Source: PALSA-612 sp963776735 (GTDB lineage: Bacteria > Actinomycetota > Thermoleophilia > Gaiellales > Gaiellaceae). Taken from it: a stretch of 64,000 bases of DNA. Position 1 is the first letter of the stretch. Each line of letters begins with the position of its first letter. Below the pieces are notes generated by a model. That model saw nothing but the letters and a program-made list of their open reading frames with translations, made no database searches and was not told the origin of the DNA. The position numbers and the translations under genes were made by a program. The stretch is taken from the NCBI GenBank assembly GCA_963776735.1, contig CAVZNV010000018.1:434001-498000 (forward strand), written 5' to 3'. Below are positions 24,192 to 31,239 of the stretch, in pieces.

Positions 24192-24494
24192 ATGGAGCCT
24201 GACAACGACCAGCTCGACGGGTACCAGGAGGTCATCGCCGCCCTGTCCGAGCAGCCGAAGCCGTCGAAGCGCGAGCTGGAGCTGCTCTACCTGATGGCCG
24301 ACGGCCTCACCGACGCGGAGATCGCCGAGAAGCTCTCGATCTCGGCGAAGACGATGCGCAGCCGCCTGCACGCTCTGCGGATGAAGATGCAGGCCCGCAC
24401 GCGGACGCACGCAGTGGCGATCGCATTTCGCCGCGGCCTGCTCGAGGTCGACCGGCGCGGCGAGGCCGCAGCGGCCGGCCGCAACGCGTCCTGA
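24192..24494 (+). CDS. orphan LuxR-type HTH protein
   Basis: Stand-alone LuxR/NarL-type DNA-binding domain (100 aa, no receiver domain). Residues 27-80 give the four-helix fold: SKRELELLYLMADGLTDAEI, AEKLSISAKTMRSRLHALRM, then ARTRTHAVAIAFRRGLLE. Longer upstream frames look non-coding, and ATG 24192 is the sensible start. Such single-domain regulators bind short dyads. The CCC-N-GGG element in its own upstream region makes it a candidate reader of that element (inference). Confidence 0.85.
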   Translation: MEPDNDQLDGYQEVIAALSEQPKPSKRELELLYLMADGLTDAEIAEKLSISAKTMRSRLHALRMKMQARTRTHAVAIAFRRGLLEVDRRGEAAAAGRNAS

Positions 24495-24509
24495 CGCGCA
24501 GCTAGCCGA

Positions 24510-24734
24510 CTACGCGGCGCGGTGCGTCCGGACTCCGTGCACGGGCGCGGGGCCGGCGATCGACGCGCGTACGACCGCGGCGAGCTCTCGGCCGAGGAGC
24601 GACTCGACGCGCTCCGAGGCGGTCGGACGCTCGTCCTGTCCGAGGCTGACGAGGTCGCGCAGCAACCGTCGGGTCGCGCGGAGCGGCGACCCCTTGGCGG
24701 GGACGCTCACGTAGGCGAGTTCTGAAAGACGCAT
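24510..24734 (-). CDS. 74-residue hypothetical protein
   Basis: Start ATG 24734 with AAGGAG 7 nt upstream, an excellent ribosome-binding site that excludes the longer frames. Sequence RLSELAYVSVPAKGSPLRAT, then LLRDLVSLGQDERPTASERV, then LGRELAAVVRASI. Basic and helical; no family recognised. Divergent from the RsbW-like gene. Confidence 0.6.
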   Translation of the reverse strand: MRLSELAYVSVPAKGSPLRATRRLLRDLVSLGQDERPTASERVESLLGRELAAVVRASIAGPAPVHGVRTHRAA

Positions 24735-24814
24735 CTCTGGGCTCCTTCTGCAGCGTTGGCTCTGTACCCGGAAAGACGCCTGCGGAAGCGCGTTCGGTCG
24801 CAGTGGTCGCGAAG

Positions 24815-24836
24815 ATCCCTCGATCGAGGGATGCCC
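24815..24836 (+). promoter_or_regulatory. CCC-N-GGG element, site d
   Basis: ATCCCTCGATCGAGGGAT is an 18-bp perfect palindrome, followed by GCCC. It lies about 100 nt before the RsbW-like gene and 80 nt from the divergent 24734 start. Confidence 0.55.
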
Positions 24837-24935
24837 GGAGTTTCGCGTCCTCCCGGGACGGGAACGCACTGGCACGGGGCAACCCCTGGAGGAGAGGGGT
24901 GTTTGTTGCCGTCGAGCGCGGAGACCAGGGAGACG

Positions 24936-25397
24936 ATGCGGGTTCGTGAGCTTCCCGAATTGCGGCTTCGCCTGCACGCGACGCCGAAGGCGGCCGTCGA
25001 TCTCCGCAGCGTCCTCCGCGACTGGCTCGCGAACGCCGGTGCCACCGAGCAGGAGGCATTCGACGTGACCCTCGCGTGCTCGGAGGCGTTTGCGAACGCC
25101 GTCGGGCACCCGCTCAGGCCGGCGACGCTGATCGTGGACGTCGAGGCGACCGTGAACGACGGTCGCATGCTCACGCTCATCGTCCGCGACTACGCGCTCG
25201 CGCGGCCGGAACGGAGCCGCGAGGAGACGCGGATGTTCCTGCGCCTGATGGAGACGTTGATGGAGTCGGCCGAGTCGCACGCGCGCCCGGACGGCGTCAC
25301 GCTCGTGCTCCGGCGCCGGCTGGGGGCCGGGCGGATCGGGAGCGGCTCGAACGTCGTCCGCAGGCGGGCCCGGGTCGTGCCAGGCCCGCCCGCCTGA
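24936..25397 (+). CDS. RsbW-like anti-sigma-factor ATPase domain protein, atypical ATP site
   Basis: HATPase_c_2-type protein of about 153 aa. It has the helical start RLHATPKAAVDLRSVLRDWL, an N-box-like ACSEAFANAVGHP (Glu and Asn present), a strand LTLIVRDYA, the helix FLRLMETLMESAE and a final DGVTLVLRRRL. The glycine-rich DxGxG box expected after the strand reads DYALARPER, so ATP binding may be lost. Members normally phosphorylate or sequester partner proteins that control an alternative sigma factor. The start may be ATG 24936 or TTG 24906, which has GGAGGAGAGG upstream. Related to the remnant at 3930. Confidence 0.75.
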   Translation: MRVRELPELRLRLHATPKAAVDLRSVLRDWLANAGATEQEAFDVTLACSEAFANAVGHPLRPATLIVDVEATVNDGRMLTLIVRDYALARPERSREETRMFLRLMETLMESAESHARPDGVTLVLRRRLGAGRIGSGSNVVRRRARVVPGPPA

Positions 25398-25405
25398 GCC
25401 ACGGG

Positions 25406-25654
25406 TCAGATCCCGAGGATCTCCTTCTTCTTGGCGGCGAATTCGTCGTCCGTGAGCACGCCCTGCTCGTGGAGCTTCGCCAGTTGCGCGAGCTCCTCGG
25501 TGTAGTCCGACTCGGCCGCGGCCGGCGCGGGGCCCGGGTCGTCGTACCCCTCGTCCCCACCGCCACCGCCGCCACCGTACATCGCCATCTGCCGCCGGCT
25601 CGTGCGGCGGGCCGTGCGCCGAGACACCCTCCGCATGGTTCCGAACGCTGGCAT
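25406..25654 (-). CDS. SHOCT-domain small protein
   Basis: Start ATG 25654 with AAGGAG 5 nt upstream (82 aa). The basic N-terminus (RRVSRRTARRTSRRQ) and Gly-rich linker are followed by a C-terminal SHOCT motif EELAQLAKLHEQGVLTDDEF ending in KKKEILGI. SHOCT tails are short oligomerisation or tethering helices found on many unrelated proteins. A second SHOCT tail occurs at 26081. Confidence 0.8.
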   Translation of the reverse strand: MPAFGTMRRVSRRTARRTSRRQMAMYGGGGGGGDEGYDDPGPAPAAAESDYTEELAQLAKLHEQGVLTDDEFAAKKKEILGI

Positions 25655-25676
25655 AGTCACTCCTTCCTCGTGGACC

Positions 25677-25717
25677 GATTCGCGTGCGAATCCTGCACTG
25701 ACACGAATCGTGTCCGT
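25677..25717. promoter_or_regulatory. two adjacent palindromes in a divergent promoter region
   Basis: GATTCGC-GT-GCGAATC at 25677-25692 and, five bases on, CAC-T-GACACGA-A-TCGTGTC-C-GTG spanning 25697-25717 or so (core 25700-25714 perfect). Both sit between the divergent SHOCT gene and the 25787 gene and have the form of regulator-binding sites. Confidence 0.5.
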
Positions 25718-25733
25718 GCGAGGGGCGGTCTAC

Positions 25734-25755
25734 ATCCCCCCGTTTGGGTGATGAC
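25734..25755 (+). promoter_or_regulatory. CCC-N-GGG element, site e
   Basis: ATCCCCCCGTTTGGGTGAT followed by GAC. The block TGGGTGATGAC is identical to site f. It ends 18 bp before TAAGAC (25774-25779), a possible -10, so it would overlap the -35 region of the 25787 gene. Confidence 0.5.
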
Positions 25756-25786
25756 AGAGAACCCGGACTGTCCTAAGACGAGAGAG

Positions 25787-25984
25787 ATGGGCTACAGCCT
25801 CTGGCAATCCGAAGACACGAGCTACACGCTCGGCCACCGCCTGGGCGTCGATCGTCCCGCAGCCTGCGAGGACGAGCCGGCATATACGCCCCGACCGGCC
25901 GGCCGCACGAGCCGCGAGGAGATGGATCACATCGACTTCCTGATGGAGACCCTCGCCCGCAAGCTCGAAGCCGACGCCGGCTGA
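25787..25984 (+). CDS. 65-residue hypothetical protein
   Basis: Acidic soluble protein beginning GYSLWQSEDTSYTLGHRLGV, ending EEMDHIDFLMETLARKLEAD (a likely helix). I prefer ATG 25787, because the in-frame ATG at 25751 lies inside the regulatory element; using that start would give 77 aa. No family recognised. Confidence 0.55.
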   Translation: MGYSLWQSEDTSYTLGHRLGVDRPAACEDEPAYTPRPAGRTSREEMDHIDFLMETLARKLEADAG

Positions 25985-26004
25985 GCCTCGGGCAGCTCGG
26001 CGTC

Positions 26005-26023
26005 GTCCTGTCTGGGTGATGAC
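26005..26023 (+). promoter_or_regulatory. CCC-N-GGG element, site f
   Basis: GTCCTGTCTGGGTGATGAC, about 60-75 nt before the start of the membrane-protein/CYTH operon. The last 11 bases match site e exactly. Confidence 0.45.
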
Positions 26024-26080
26024 CCGGCGGGCCGCGCGCGGTCGGATTCAGGATGAATCCCGACCAAGGAGGCTCAACAC

Positions 26081-26473
26081 ATGGTGCTTGCCGAGACGTT
26101 CTGGCAGGTCATCTGGACGATGTTCATCTTCTTCGCCTGGATCCTCTGGATCTGGCTGCTGATCATCGTCTTCTCCGACCTGTTCCGCCGGCACGACACG
26201 TCGGGCTGGGCGAAGGCGGGCTGGATGGTCTTCATCATCCTGCTGCCCTACCTCGGCGTCTTCATCTACCTGATCGCCGAGGGCAAGGGCATGGGCGAGC
26301 GACGCCTCGCCGAGGTGCGGGCTGCCCAGACCGACTTCGACTCGCACGTGCGTGAGGTGGCGGGGGCGAAGGCCGATCCCGCGGCACAGATCGCGAGCGC
26401 GAAGCAGCTGCTCGACAGCGGGGCGATCACCCAGCCTGAGTTCGACGCGCTCAAGGCGAAGGCCCTCGCCTGA
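26081..26473 (+). CDS. PLDc_N plus SHOCT membrane protein
   Basis: Protein of 130 aa with AAGGAGG 9 nt before ATG. Two membrane helices (FWQVIWTMFIFFAWILWIWL and AGWMVFIILLPYLGVFIYLI) form the short PLD-nuclease N-terminal-type hairpin, a name that implies no nuclease activity. A cytoplasmic helix then leads to a SHOCT motif SAKQLLDSGAITQPEFDALK. Such proteins are common in actinobacteria and often sit next to regulated membrane genes. Its stop overlaps the next gene's proposed CTG start as CTGA; first gene of a four-gene operon. Confidence 0.85.
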   Translation: MVLAETFWQVIWTMFIFFAWILWIWLLIIVFSDLFRRHDTSGWAKAGWMVFIILLPYLGVFIYLIAEGKGMGERRLAEVRAAQTDFDSHVREVAGAKADPAAQIASAKQLLDSGAITQPEFDALKAKALA

Positions 26474-27393
26474 CGGAGGCGGCCGACGACCCGGGACCCG
26501 CTCGCGGCCCGTTCGGGAAGGCTCGAGATCGCTTCGAGGACCTTTCCCGGCGTGGCCGCGAGTGGGCCGACCGGCAGGAACCCGGGTCGGCGACGGGCGT
26601 TGCGATCGGCGGCTGGCGGCGCTACCAGTCCGTCGACGGGCCGTTGCAGTCACTGCTCCTGACCGCCTACGTCGTCATCGCCGTGCTGCCCGCGCTTCTC
26701 GTCATGGAGGAGTACCTGGAGACGAGCCCGCGGGCGCTCACGAACCACCTCGTCCGCCACTTCGACCTTTCGAAGCAGACCGCGCTGCTGCTCGGCGGCG
26801 TGCTCGTCGACGACAAGACGCACGAGCTGGGCTCGGCACTGTTCGCGGTCGCCGGCGCCCTCTTCTTCGGGCTCGGGTTCGGACGCGTCCTCCAGCTCGT
26901 CCATTCGCGGACGTGGAAGGTCGACGTCTCGAGACGCGGCTCCGACCAGGGCCGCTACGCGCTCGTGCTGCTCGGCCTATACGGCCTTGTCCTCCTGCTG
27001 CTCGTGCAGACCGGCAAGCTGTCCGGCGAGCCGTGGTGGACGGGCTCGGCGCTGATCCCGGGGTGGATCGCGCTGCTGGTCGTCTTCTTCGTCTGGGCCC
27101 CGCACCTGCTCACGCGCGGATCGATCCCGTGGCGCCACCTGCTGCCGGGGGCGGTCATCACTTCGCTCGGCCTCGTCGGGATCATGATCCTGTCGAGCTA
27201 CGAGATGGAGCGGTGGGTCGACTTCTACGCCACGGACTACGGCGGCTTCGGCGTCGTCATGGCCGTCTTCTTCTGGGTCGGCTTCAGCTCGGCCGTGATC
27301 GTCTGGGCGGCCGCACTCGGGCCGGCGCTGGTCGAGCAGCGGCGGAGCCGTCAGACTGTGCCCGTGGAAGTGGGGAGGAGCGGGAGTGCCTGA
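26470..27393 (+). CDS. YihY/BrkB-like inner-membrane protein
   Basis: Multi-helix membrane protein of about 307 aa. Helices include LLLTAYVVIAVLPALLVMEE, ALFAVAGALFFGLGFGRVLQ, ALVLLGLYGLVLLLLVQTG, WIALLVVFFVWAPHLLTRG, LLPGAVITSLGLVGIMILSS and VVMAVFFWVGFSSAVIVWAA; the R-G-x-x-P-W-R-x-L-L-P-G-A loop (RGSIPWRHLLPGA) is the signature of this family, once called ribonuclease BN. The first usual start is TTG 26644, which would remove the conserved amphipathic region VAIGGWRRYQSVDG, so I extend to CTG 26470 overlapping the previous stop. The substrate is unknown. Confidence 0.78.
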   Translation: MTEAADDPGPARGPFGKARDRFEDLSRRGREWADRQEPGSATGVAIGGWRRYQSVDGPLQSLLLTAYVVIAVLPALLVMEEYLETSPRALTNHLVRHFDLSKQTALLLGGVLVDDKTHELGSALFAVAGALFFGLGFGRVLQLVHSRTWKVDVSRRGSDQGRYALVLLGLYGLVLLLLVQTGKLSGEPWWTGSALIPGWIALLVVFFVWAPHLLTRGSIPWRHLLPGAVITSLGLVGIMILSSYEMERWVDFYATDYGGFGVVMAVFFWVGFSSAVIVWAAALGPALVEQRRSRQTVPVEVGRSGSA

Positions 27394-28873
27394 GATCGTC
27401 CCGCGCTGGGAATGGCGGACCTTCGGCGACAGCTTCGGCGACGCGGAGCTCGCGTTCTCGGGCGAGCCCGAGCGCGTTCAGGAGAGCGACGAGATCTACT
27501 TCCTGTCAGCCGCCGGCGGCGACACGGTCAAGGTTCGCGACGAGCTGATGGACGTGAAGCGGCTCGAGCACGTGAACGACGACGGGCTCGAGCAGTGGAC
27601 ACCGGTGCTGAAAGCGTCGTTCCCGCTCCCTGCCGAGACCGTGGCGGCCGTTCTGGCCGGGCTACACGTGAGCGTCGAGCCCGCGCGCGACAGTTACACG
27701 CAGGACCAGTTCCAGGACGAGGTCGTGAAGCCGAACCCGGCGCTTCTGGCCGTTCCCGTCCACAAGGTTCGGCGGCGGTTCACGATCGGCGGCTGCATGA
27801 CCGAGCTGACCGACGTGACGGCGGACGATCGCTCGACGCGCACGATCGCGATCGAGACTGAGGATCCGGCGCTCGTCGTCGCGACCGTTCGCGAGCTGGG
27901 CCTCGACACCAGGCAGAACACGAGCTTCCCGCGCGGGCTGAAGCAGCTCCTCGGCTTCGGCGCCGGACGCTACGCGGTCGTCGACGTCGGCACGAACTCG
28001 GTCAAGTTCCACATCGGCGAGCGCAGCGCGGACGGTGCCTGGACGACGGTCGTCGACCGCTCCGAGGTCACGCGCCTCGGCGAAGGGCTCGACGAGACGG
28101 GCGAGCTCCAGCCCGAGCCGATGGCGCGGACGGCCGACGCCATCGCCGGCATGGCCGCCGAGGCGAAGGAGCAGGGCGTGCTCGCGATCGCCGCCGTCGG
28201 CACGGCCGGGCTGCGCATCGCGAAGAACTCGGCGGCGTTCGTCGACGAGGTTCGGGAGCGCTGCGGCGTCGAGATCGAGGTGATCCCGGGCGAGGAGGAG
28301 GCGCGGCTCGCGTACGTGGCCACGACCGCCGCACTCGGGCTGGGCAGCGGCTCGTTGGTCGTCTTCGACACCGGCGGCGGCAGCTCGCAGTTCACGTTCG
28401 GACACGGCGGTCACGTCGACGAGCGGTTCAGCGTCGACGTCGGCGCCGTGCGCTTCACGGAGCAGTTCCGGCTCGACGGCGCGGTATCGGAGGACGTCGT
28501 CGCGCAGGCGTGCGCGGCGATCGGCGCCGACCTCTCGCGGCTCGACGGTCGCCCGGTCCCGGAAGCGCTCGTGGCGATGGGCGGCGCCGTCACGAACCTG
28601 GCCGCCGTGAAGCACGAGCTCGCGGCGTACGACTCGGAGGTCGTGCAGGGCACGGTGCTCGACCGTGCGGAGATCGATCGCCAGATCGACCTCTACCGCA
28701 CGCGCACCGCCGACGAGCGGCGGGAGATCGCCGGCCTGCAGCCGAAGCGCGCCGAGGTGATCCTCGCGGGCGCGTGCGTAGTGCGGACGGTAATGGACAA
28801 ACTCGGCAAGGACGCGCTTACTGTGAGCGACAGGGGCCTGCGACACGGCCTGATCGTCGAACGGTTCGGCTAG
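27386..28873 (+). CDS. CYTH-like domain fused to Ppx/GppA exopolyphosphatase
   Basis: Two-domain protein of 495 aa, overlapping the previous gene by 8 bp. Residues 1-190 look like a CYTH triphosphate-tunnel fold: PRWEWRTFGD, TVKVRDELMDVKRL, VHKVRRRFTIGGCMTELTDV and TIAIETEDP supply the alternating Glu/Lys/Arg strands. From residue 196 comes a complete Ppx/GppA phosphatase: AVVDVGTNSVKFHIGE (phosphate-1 loop), AVGTAGLRIAKN, VIPGEEEARLAY (catalytic Glu) and VVFDTGGGSSQFTFG (phosphate-2 loop), then the family helical part to residue 495. Ppx enzymes split inorganic polyphosphate or pppGpp. The CYTH domain may bind the chain; the fusion is unusual to me. Confidence 0.82.
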   Translation: MPEIVPRWEWRTFGDSFGDAELAFSGEPERVQESDEIYFLSAAGGDTVKVRDELMDVKRLEHVNDDGLEQWTPVLKASFPLPAETVAAVLAGLHVSVEPARDSYTQDQFQDEVVKPNPALLAVPVHKVRRRFTIGGCMTELTDVTADDRSTRTIAIETEDPALVVATVRELGLDTRQNTSFPRGLKQLLGFGAGRYAVVDVGTNSVKFHIGERSADGAWTTVVDRSEVTRLGEGLDETGELQPEPMARTADAIAGMAAEAKEQGVLAIAAVGTAGLRIAKNSAAFVDEVRERCGVEIEVIPGEEEARLAYVATTAALGLGSGSLVVFDTGGGSSQFTFGHGGHVDERFSVDVGAVRFTEQFRLDGAVSEDVVAQACAAIGADLSRLDGRPVPEALVAMGGAVTNLAAVKHELAAYDSEVVQGTVLDRAEIDRQIDLYRTRTADERREIAGLQPKRAEVILAGACVVRTVMDKLGKDALTVSDRGLRHGLIVERFG

Positions 28874-28890
28874 GCAGAGAGGAGCGGTAG

Positions 28891-29724
28891 ATGGCGACTC
28901 AGGCGAAAAGACGGAGGCTGTCCGAGCTGAGCGGAGAAGAGCTCAACAGCATGCTCGCGCTGATCGGAGACTCGGACAGCGTCGAGCTGAAGGTGACGTT
29001 GCCGGCGACCCAGCACCGGTCGACGATCCAGGCGCTCGGCCTCGATCCGCTGACGGCGCAGATCCGGCAGATCTTCTTCTTCGACACGCCGGATCTGACG
29101 CTGAATCAGGCGGGGATCGCCGTACGTGCGCGGCGCGTTCAGGGCCGGAACGGAGACTCCGTGGTGAAGCTGCGGCCGGTCGTCCCGACCGAGCTGCCGG
29201 ACGACGTGCGCCACTCGGCGAGCCTGAACGTGGAGGTCGATGCGATGCCCGGCGGCTACGTGTGCTCGGCGTCGATGAAGGGCAAGCTGCGGAACTCGGA
29301 GGTGCTGGACGCGGTGCACGGCGACCGGGCGTTGCGGAAGGTGTTCTCGAAGGAGCAGCGGGCCTTCTACACGGCGCACGCGCCGGAGGGCCTCGAGCTC
29401 GACCAGCTCAGCGTGCTCGGGCCGGTCTTCGTGCTGAAGGACGTCCACGAGCCGAAGGCGCTCGGCCGCAGGCTCGTCGCCGAGGTATGGCTCCTCCCGG
29501 ACGGCTCTCGCATCCTCGAGCTGTCGACGAAATGCCTGCCGTCGGAGACGTTCCAGGTCGCGGTCGAGGCGCGCGCCTACCTCGAGGGCCTCGGCCTCGA
29601 CCTGAGCGCGGATCCGCAGACGAAGACGAAGACGACGCTCGAGTTCTTCTCCCAGCAGCTCCGGAAGGAGTCGAACGCCGACGGGAGCGAGGCGAGCCCC
29701 GCCCCCGACGCCGAGTCGTCCTAG
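28891..29724 (+). CDS. CYTH-domain-like protein
   Basis: Soluble protein of 277 aa, 17 bp after the fusion gene and with GAGGAG before its ATG. SVELKVTLP gives the opening E-x-K strand; FFFDTPDLTLNQAGIAVRAR, then GDSVVKLRPV and LNVEVDA supply the Asp, Arg and Lys expected in a triphosphate tunnel, and LVAEVWLLPDGSRILELSTK looks like a later pair of tunnel strands. Members hydrolyse or bind inorganic triphosphate, ThTP or polyphosphate. The tail is a low-complexity acidic segment. It probably acts with the CYTH-Ppx fusion. Annotation as an adenylate cyclase is possible by name only. Confidence 0.75.
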   Translation: MATQAKRRRLSELSGEELNSMLALIGDSDSVELKVTLPATQHRSTIQALGLDPLTAQIRQIFFFDTPDLTLNQAGIAVRARRVQGRNGDSVVKLRPVVPTELPDDVRHSASLNVEVDAMPGGYVCSASMKGKLRNSEVLDAVHGDRALRKVFSKEQRAFYTAHAPEGLELDQLSVLGPVFVLKDVHEPKALGRRLVAEVWLLPDGSRILELSTKCLPSETFQVAVEARAYLEGLGLDLSADPQTKTKTTLEFFSQQLRKESNADGSEASPAPDAESS

Positions 29725-29727
29725 TCG

Positions 29728-30522
29728 CTACGGGCAGATCGCGGGCGGAGCGCTGGGAGGCCCGCCCACGTTGCCGGCCCAGGTGTTACTGGCGCCTCCG
29801 TCGTAGCAGTTGGGGTTGACGTTTCCGGAGGCGGCATTGTCTCTGAAGTGGTTTCCGTTGGCGGTCGGCTGGACGAGGATGCCGGCGCCGTTGCTGATCG
29901 CACGGTCGAAGGTGAAGAGGTTCCCCGATCCGTGCGCGCCGACGAGGAAACCAACCTTGATGTTGTTGATCGCGAGGTTGTCGTTGAAGGTGTTCTTCGT
30001 CGACAGCTTCTCGAGGTCGTAGCCCGCGGTGGAGTTACCGACGGCGGCGTTGTCCTCGAAGTCGTTACCGCTGCTCGTGACCAGGAAGAACCCTCGACTC
30101 CCGGCCGTGGCGATGTTGTCCCGGAACGTGTCCGTGAACGAGCTCTTGACGAGAAAGCCCGCGTCCCCCTTGTTGGCCGTGTCATTCGTGAGCGTGGACT
30201 TCGTGACCTTGACCAGGTCGTAGTCGGTCCCGAAGCCTTTCACGTTGCAGTTCTTGATCGTGATGCCGACCTTGGATGCGGCCTGGATGCCGACGTTGGC
30301 CGCGCCCGACGCGACCAACGTGTAGCCGTGGCAGTCGAGCGTGCTGCCGTTGGCCGTGAAGACGATTCCGGGAGACGGGCAGGTGAGAGTCTTCGTCATG
30401 ACGTTCACGCCGCCGGCGAGATTGCCGCAGGTAACCATCTGTGCCCGCGACTGGTGTGCGAGCGCCTGCGCGGCGCCGAGCGCAGCGATCAGGACGACGC
30501 CGAGGACGAGGAGTTTGCGCAC
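29728..30522 (-). CDS. secreted right-handed beta-helix protein (NosD-like repeats)
   Basis: Exported protein of 264 aa from GTG 30522, chosen because AAGGAGG lies 6 nt upstream. After the signal peptide (LLVLGVVLIAALGAAQALAH) come repeated rungs with N-x-F-x-D-N-x-A pattern: FTDTFRDNIATAGSRGFFLV, GNDFEDNAAVGNS, KNTFNDNLAINN, GNHFRDNAASGN, typical of parallel beta-helix (NosD/CASH) folds that bind carbohydrates. Two Cys pairs flank the helix. No catalytic residues assignable. A TTGACA promoter lies upstream; the stop is 3 bp from the convergent CYTH stop. Confidence 0.8.
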   Translation of the reverse strand: MRKLLVLGVVLIAALGAAQALAHQSRAQMVTCGNLAGGVNVMTKTLTCPSPGIVFTANGSTLDCHGYTLVASGAANVGIQAASKVGITIKNCNVKGFGTDYDLVKVTKSTLTNDTANKGDAGFLVKSSFTDTFRDNIATAGSRGFFLVTSSGNDFEDNAAVGNSTAGYDLEKLSTKNTFNDNLAINNIKVGFLVGAHGSGNLFTFDRAISNGAGILVQPTANGNHFRDNAASGNVNPNCYDGGASNTWAGNVGGPPSAPPAICP

Positions 30523-30553
30523 CGGGTACCTCCTTGTGACGAGTGAGGCACCG

Positions 30554-30581
30554 ACTATGCAGCTGCTGTGACAAATGTCAA
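30554..30581 (-). promoter_or_regulatory. candidate promoter of the beta-helix gene
   Basis: On the minus strand TTGACA (30581-30576), 16 bp, then CATAGT (30559-30554), about 32 bp before the start codon at 30522. This is the only perfect -35 consensus I found in the window. Confidence 0.65.
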
Positions 30582-30882
30582 GGGGCCGCCGCACAGGGAA
30601 ACGTCGCGCTTCCTGACCGTGAGCTGGAAACCGGCCGAGACCTATGTCACGGTGTCCTGCGCCGACGTGGGCGCCATCCGTGCGGCACGTTCAAATACGA
30701 ATGCGGGTGCCACAGCCGACCGGAAGTCAAGTGACCTTCAAGTAGTTCGGTCCCGATACGCCTGCCAAACTCGGCGGTGTCCGCGCCGGAGGGCGATTTA
30801 CTCGCCCGCAGGCTCGTGGCGGACCGCGACGCCGAGGCAAAGAAGGGGCCCGTGGGGGGAACATGGTTTCCTCCACGCCTAG
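30582..30882. other. intergenic stretch without a recognised gene
   Basis: Three hundred bases between the beta-helix promoter and tRNA-Trp. Short frames exist downstream of the tRNA on the minus strand, including one from an ATG with GGAGG before it, but their composition does not look like protein. In particular it is not secE, which often follows tRNA-Trp. Confidence 0.5.
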
Positions 30883-30955
30883 CAGGGGAGACAGGACTCG
30901 AACCTGCGACCCTCGGTTTTGGAGACCGATGCTCTACCAACTGAGCTACTCCCCT
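30883..30955 (-). tRNA. tRNA-Trp (CCA)
   Basis: Complete cloverleaf of 73 nt on the minus strand: acceptor AGGGGAG/CTCCCCT, D-stem GCTC/GAGC, anticodon stem TCGGT/ACCGA with loop CTCCAAA (anticodon CCA), T-arm with TTCGAGT, discriminator G. No encoded CCA tail. Confidence 0.97.
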
Positions 30956-31000
30956 GAGTTGCCCGGTCAGTGTACTCAGGCGCCCGACTAGAGTCCCTCC

Positions 31001-31204
31001 GTGGCCGATTCGCAGCCTCGTCCGCAGCCTCGGAGCTCGCTCGGAGCGCTGTTCATCCTGCTCGCGGCCGTCTTCGCCGGGGGCGCGTACGAGTCCGCCG
31101 CGTCGAACTCGGGGAGCCTCGCGCACTGGGTCGTGGCGGCCGTTGCGGCCGTGATCGCGGTGTGGTTCGTGGGTCTCGCGCTGCGCGCGTTCCGCGTCCG
31201 CTGA
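31001..31204 (+). CDS. small two-helix membrane protein
   Basis: Sixty-seven residues: Pro/Gln-rich start, helix LGALFILLAAVFAGGAYESA, short loop, helix HWVVAAVAAVIAVWFVGLAL and basic end RAFRVR. GTG 31001 is 6 nt after TAGAGT (30989-30994), a clear leaderless arrangement. It precedes the sigma-factor gene by 35 bp. No family recognised. Confidence 0.65.
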   Translation: MADSQPRPQPRSSLGALFILLAAVFAGGAYESAASNSGSLAHWVVAAVAAVIAVWFVGLALRAFRVR

Positions 31205-31239
31205 CGGGACCGACCGCAGCACGACGTATTCTCCCGAAC

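Noticed and set aside
26644..27393. TTG 26644 as start of the YihY-like gene
   Set aside because: It would remove a conserved region just before the first membrane helix; kept only as an alternative.
30582..30882. Possible secE gene after tRNA-Trp
   Set aside because: Neither minus-strand frame there encodes the SecE membrane helix or its conserved residues.
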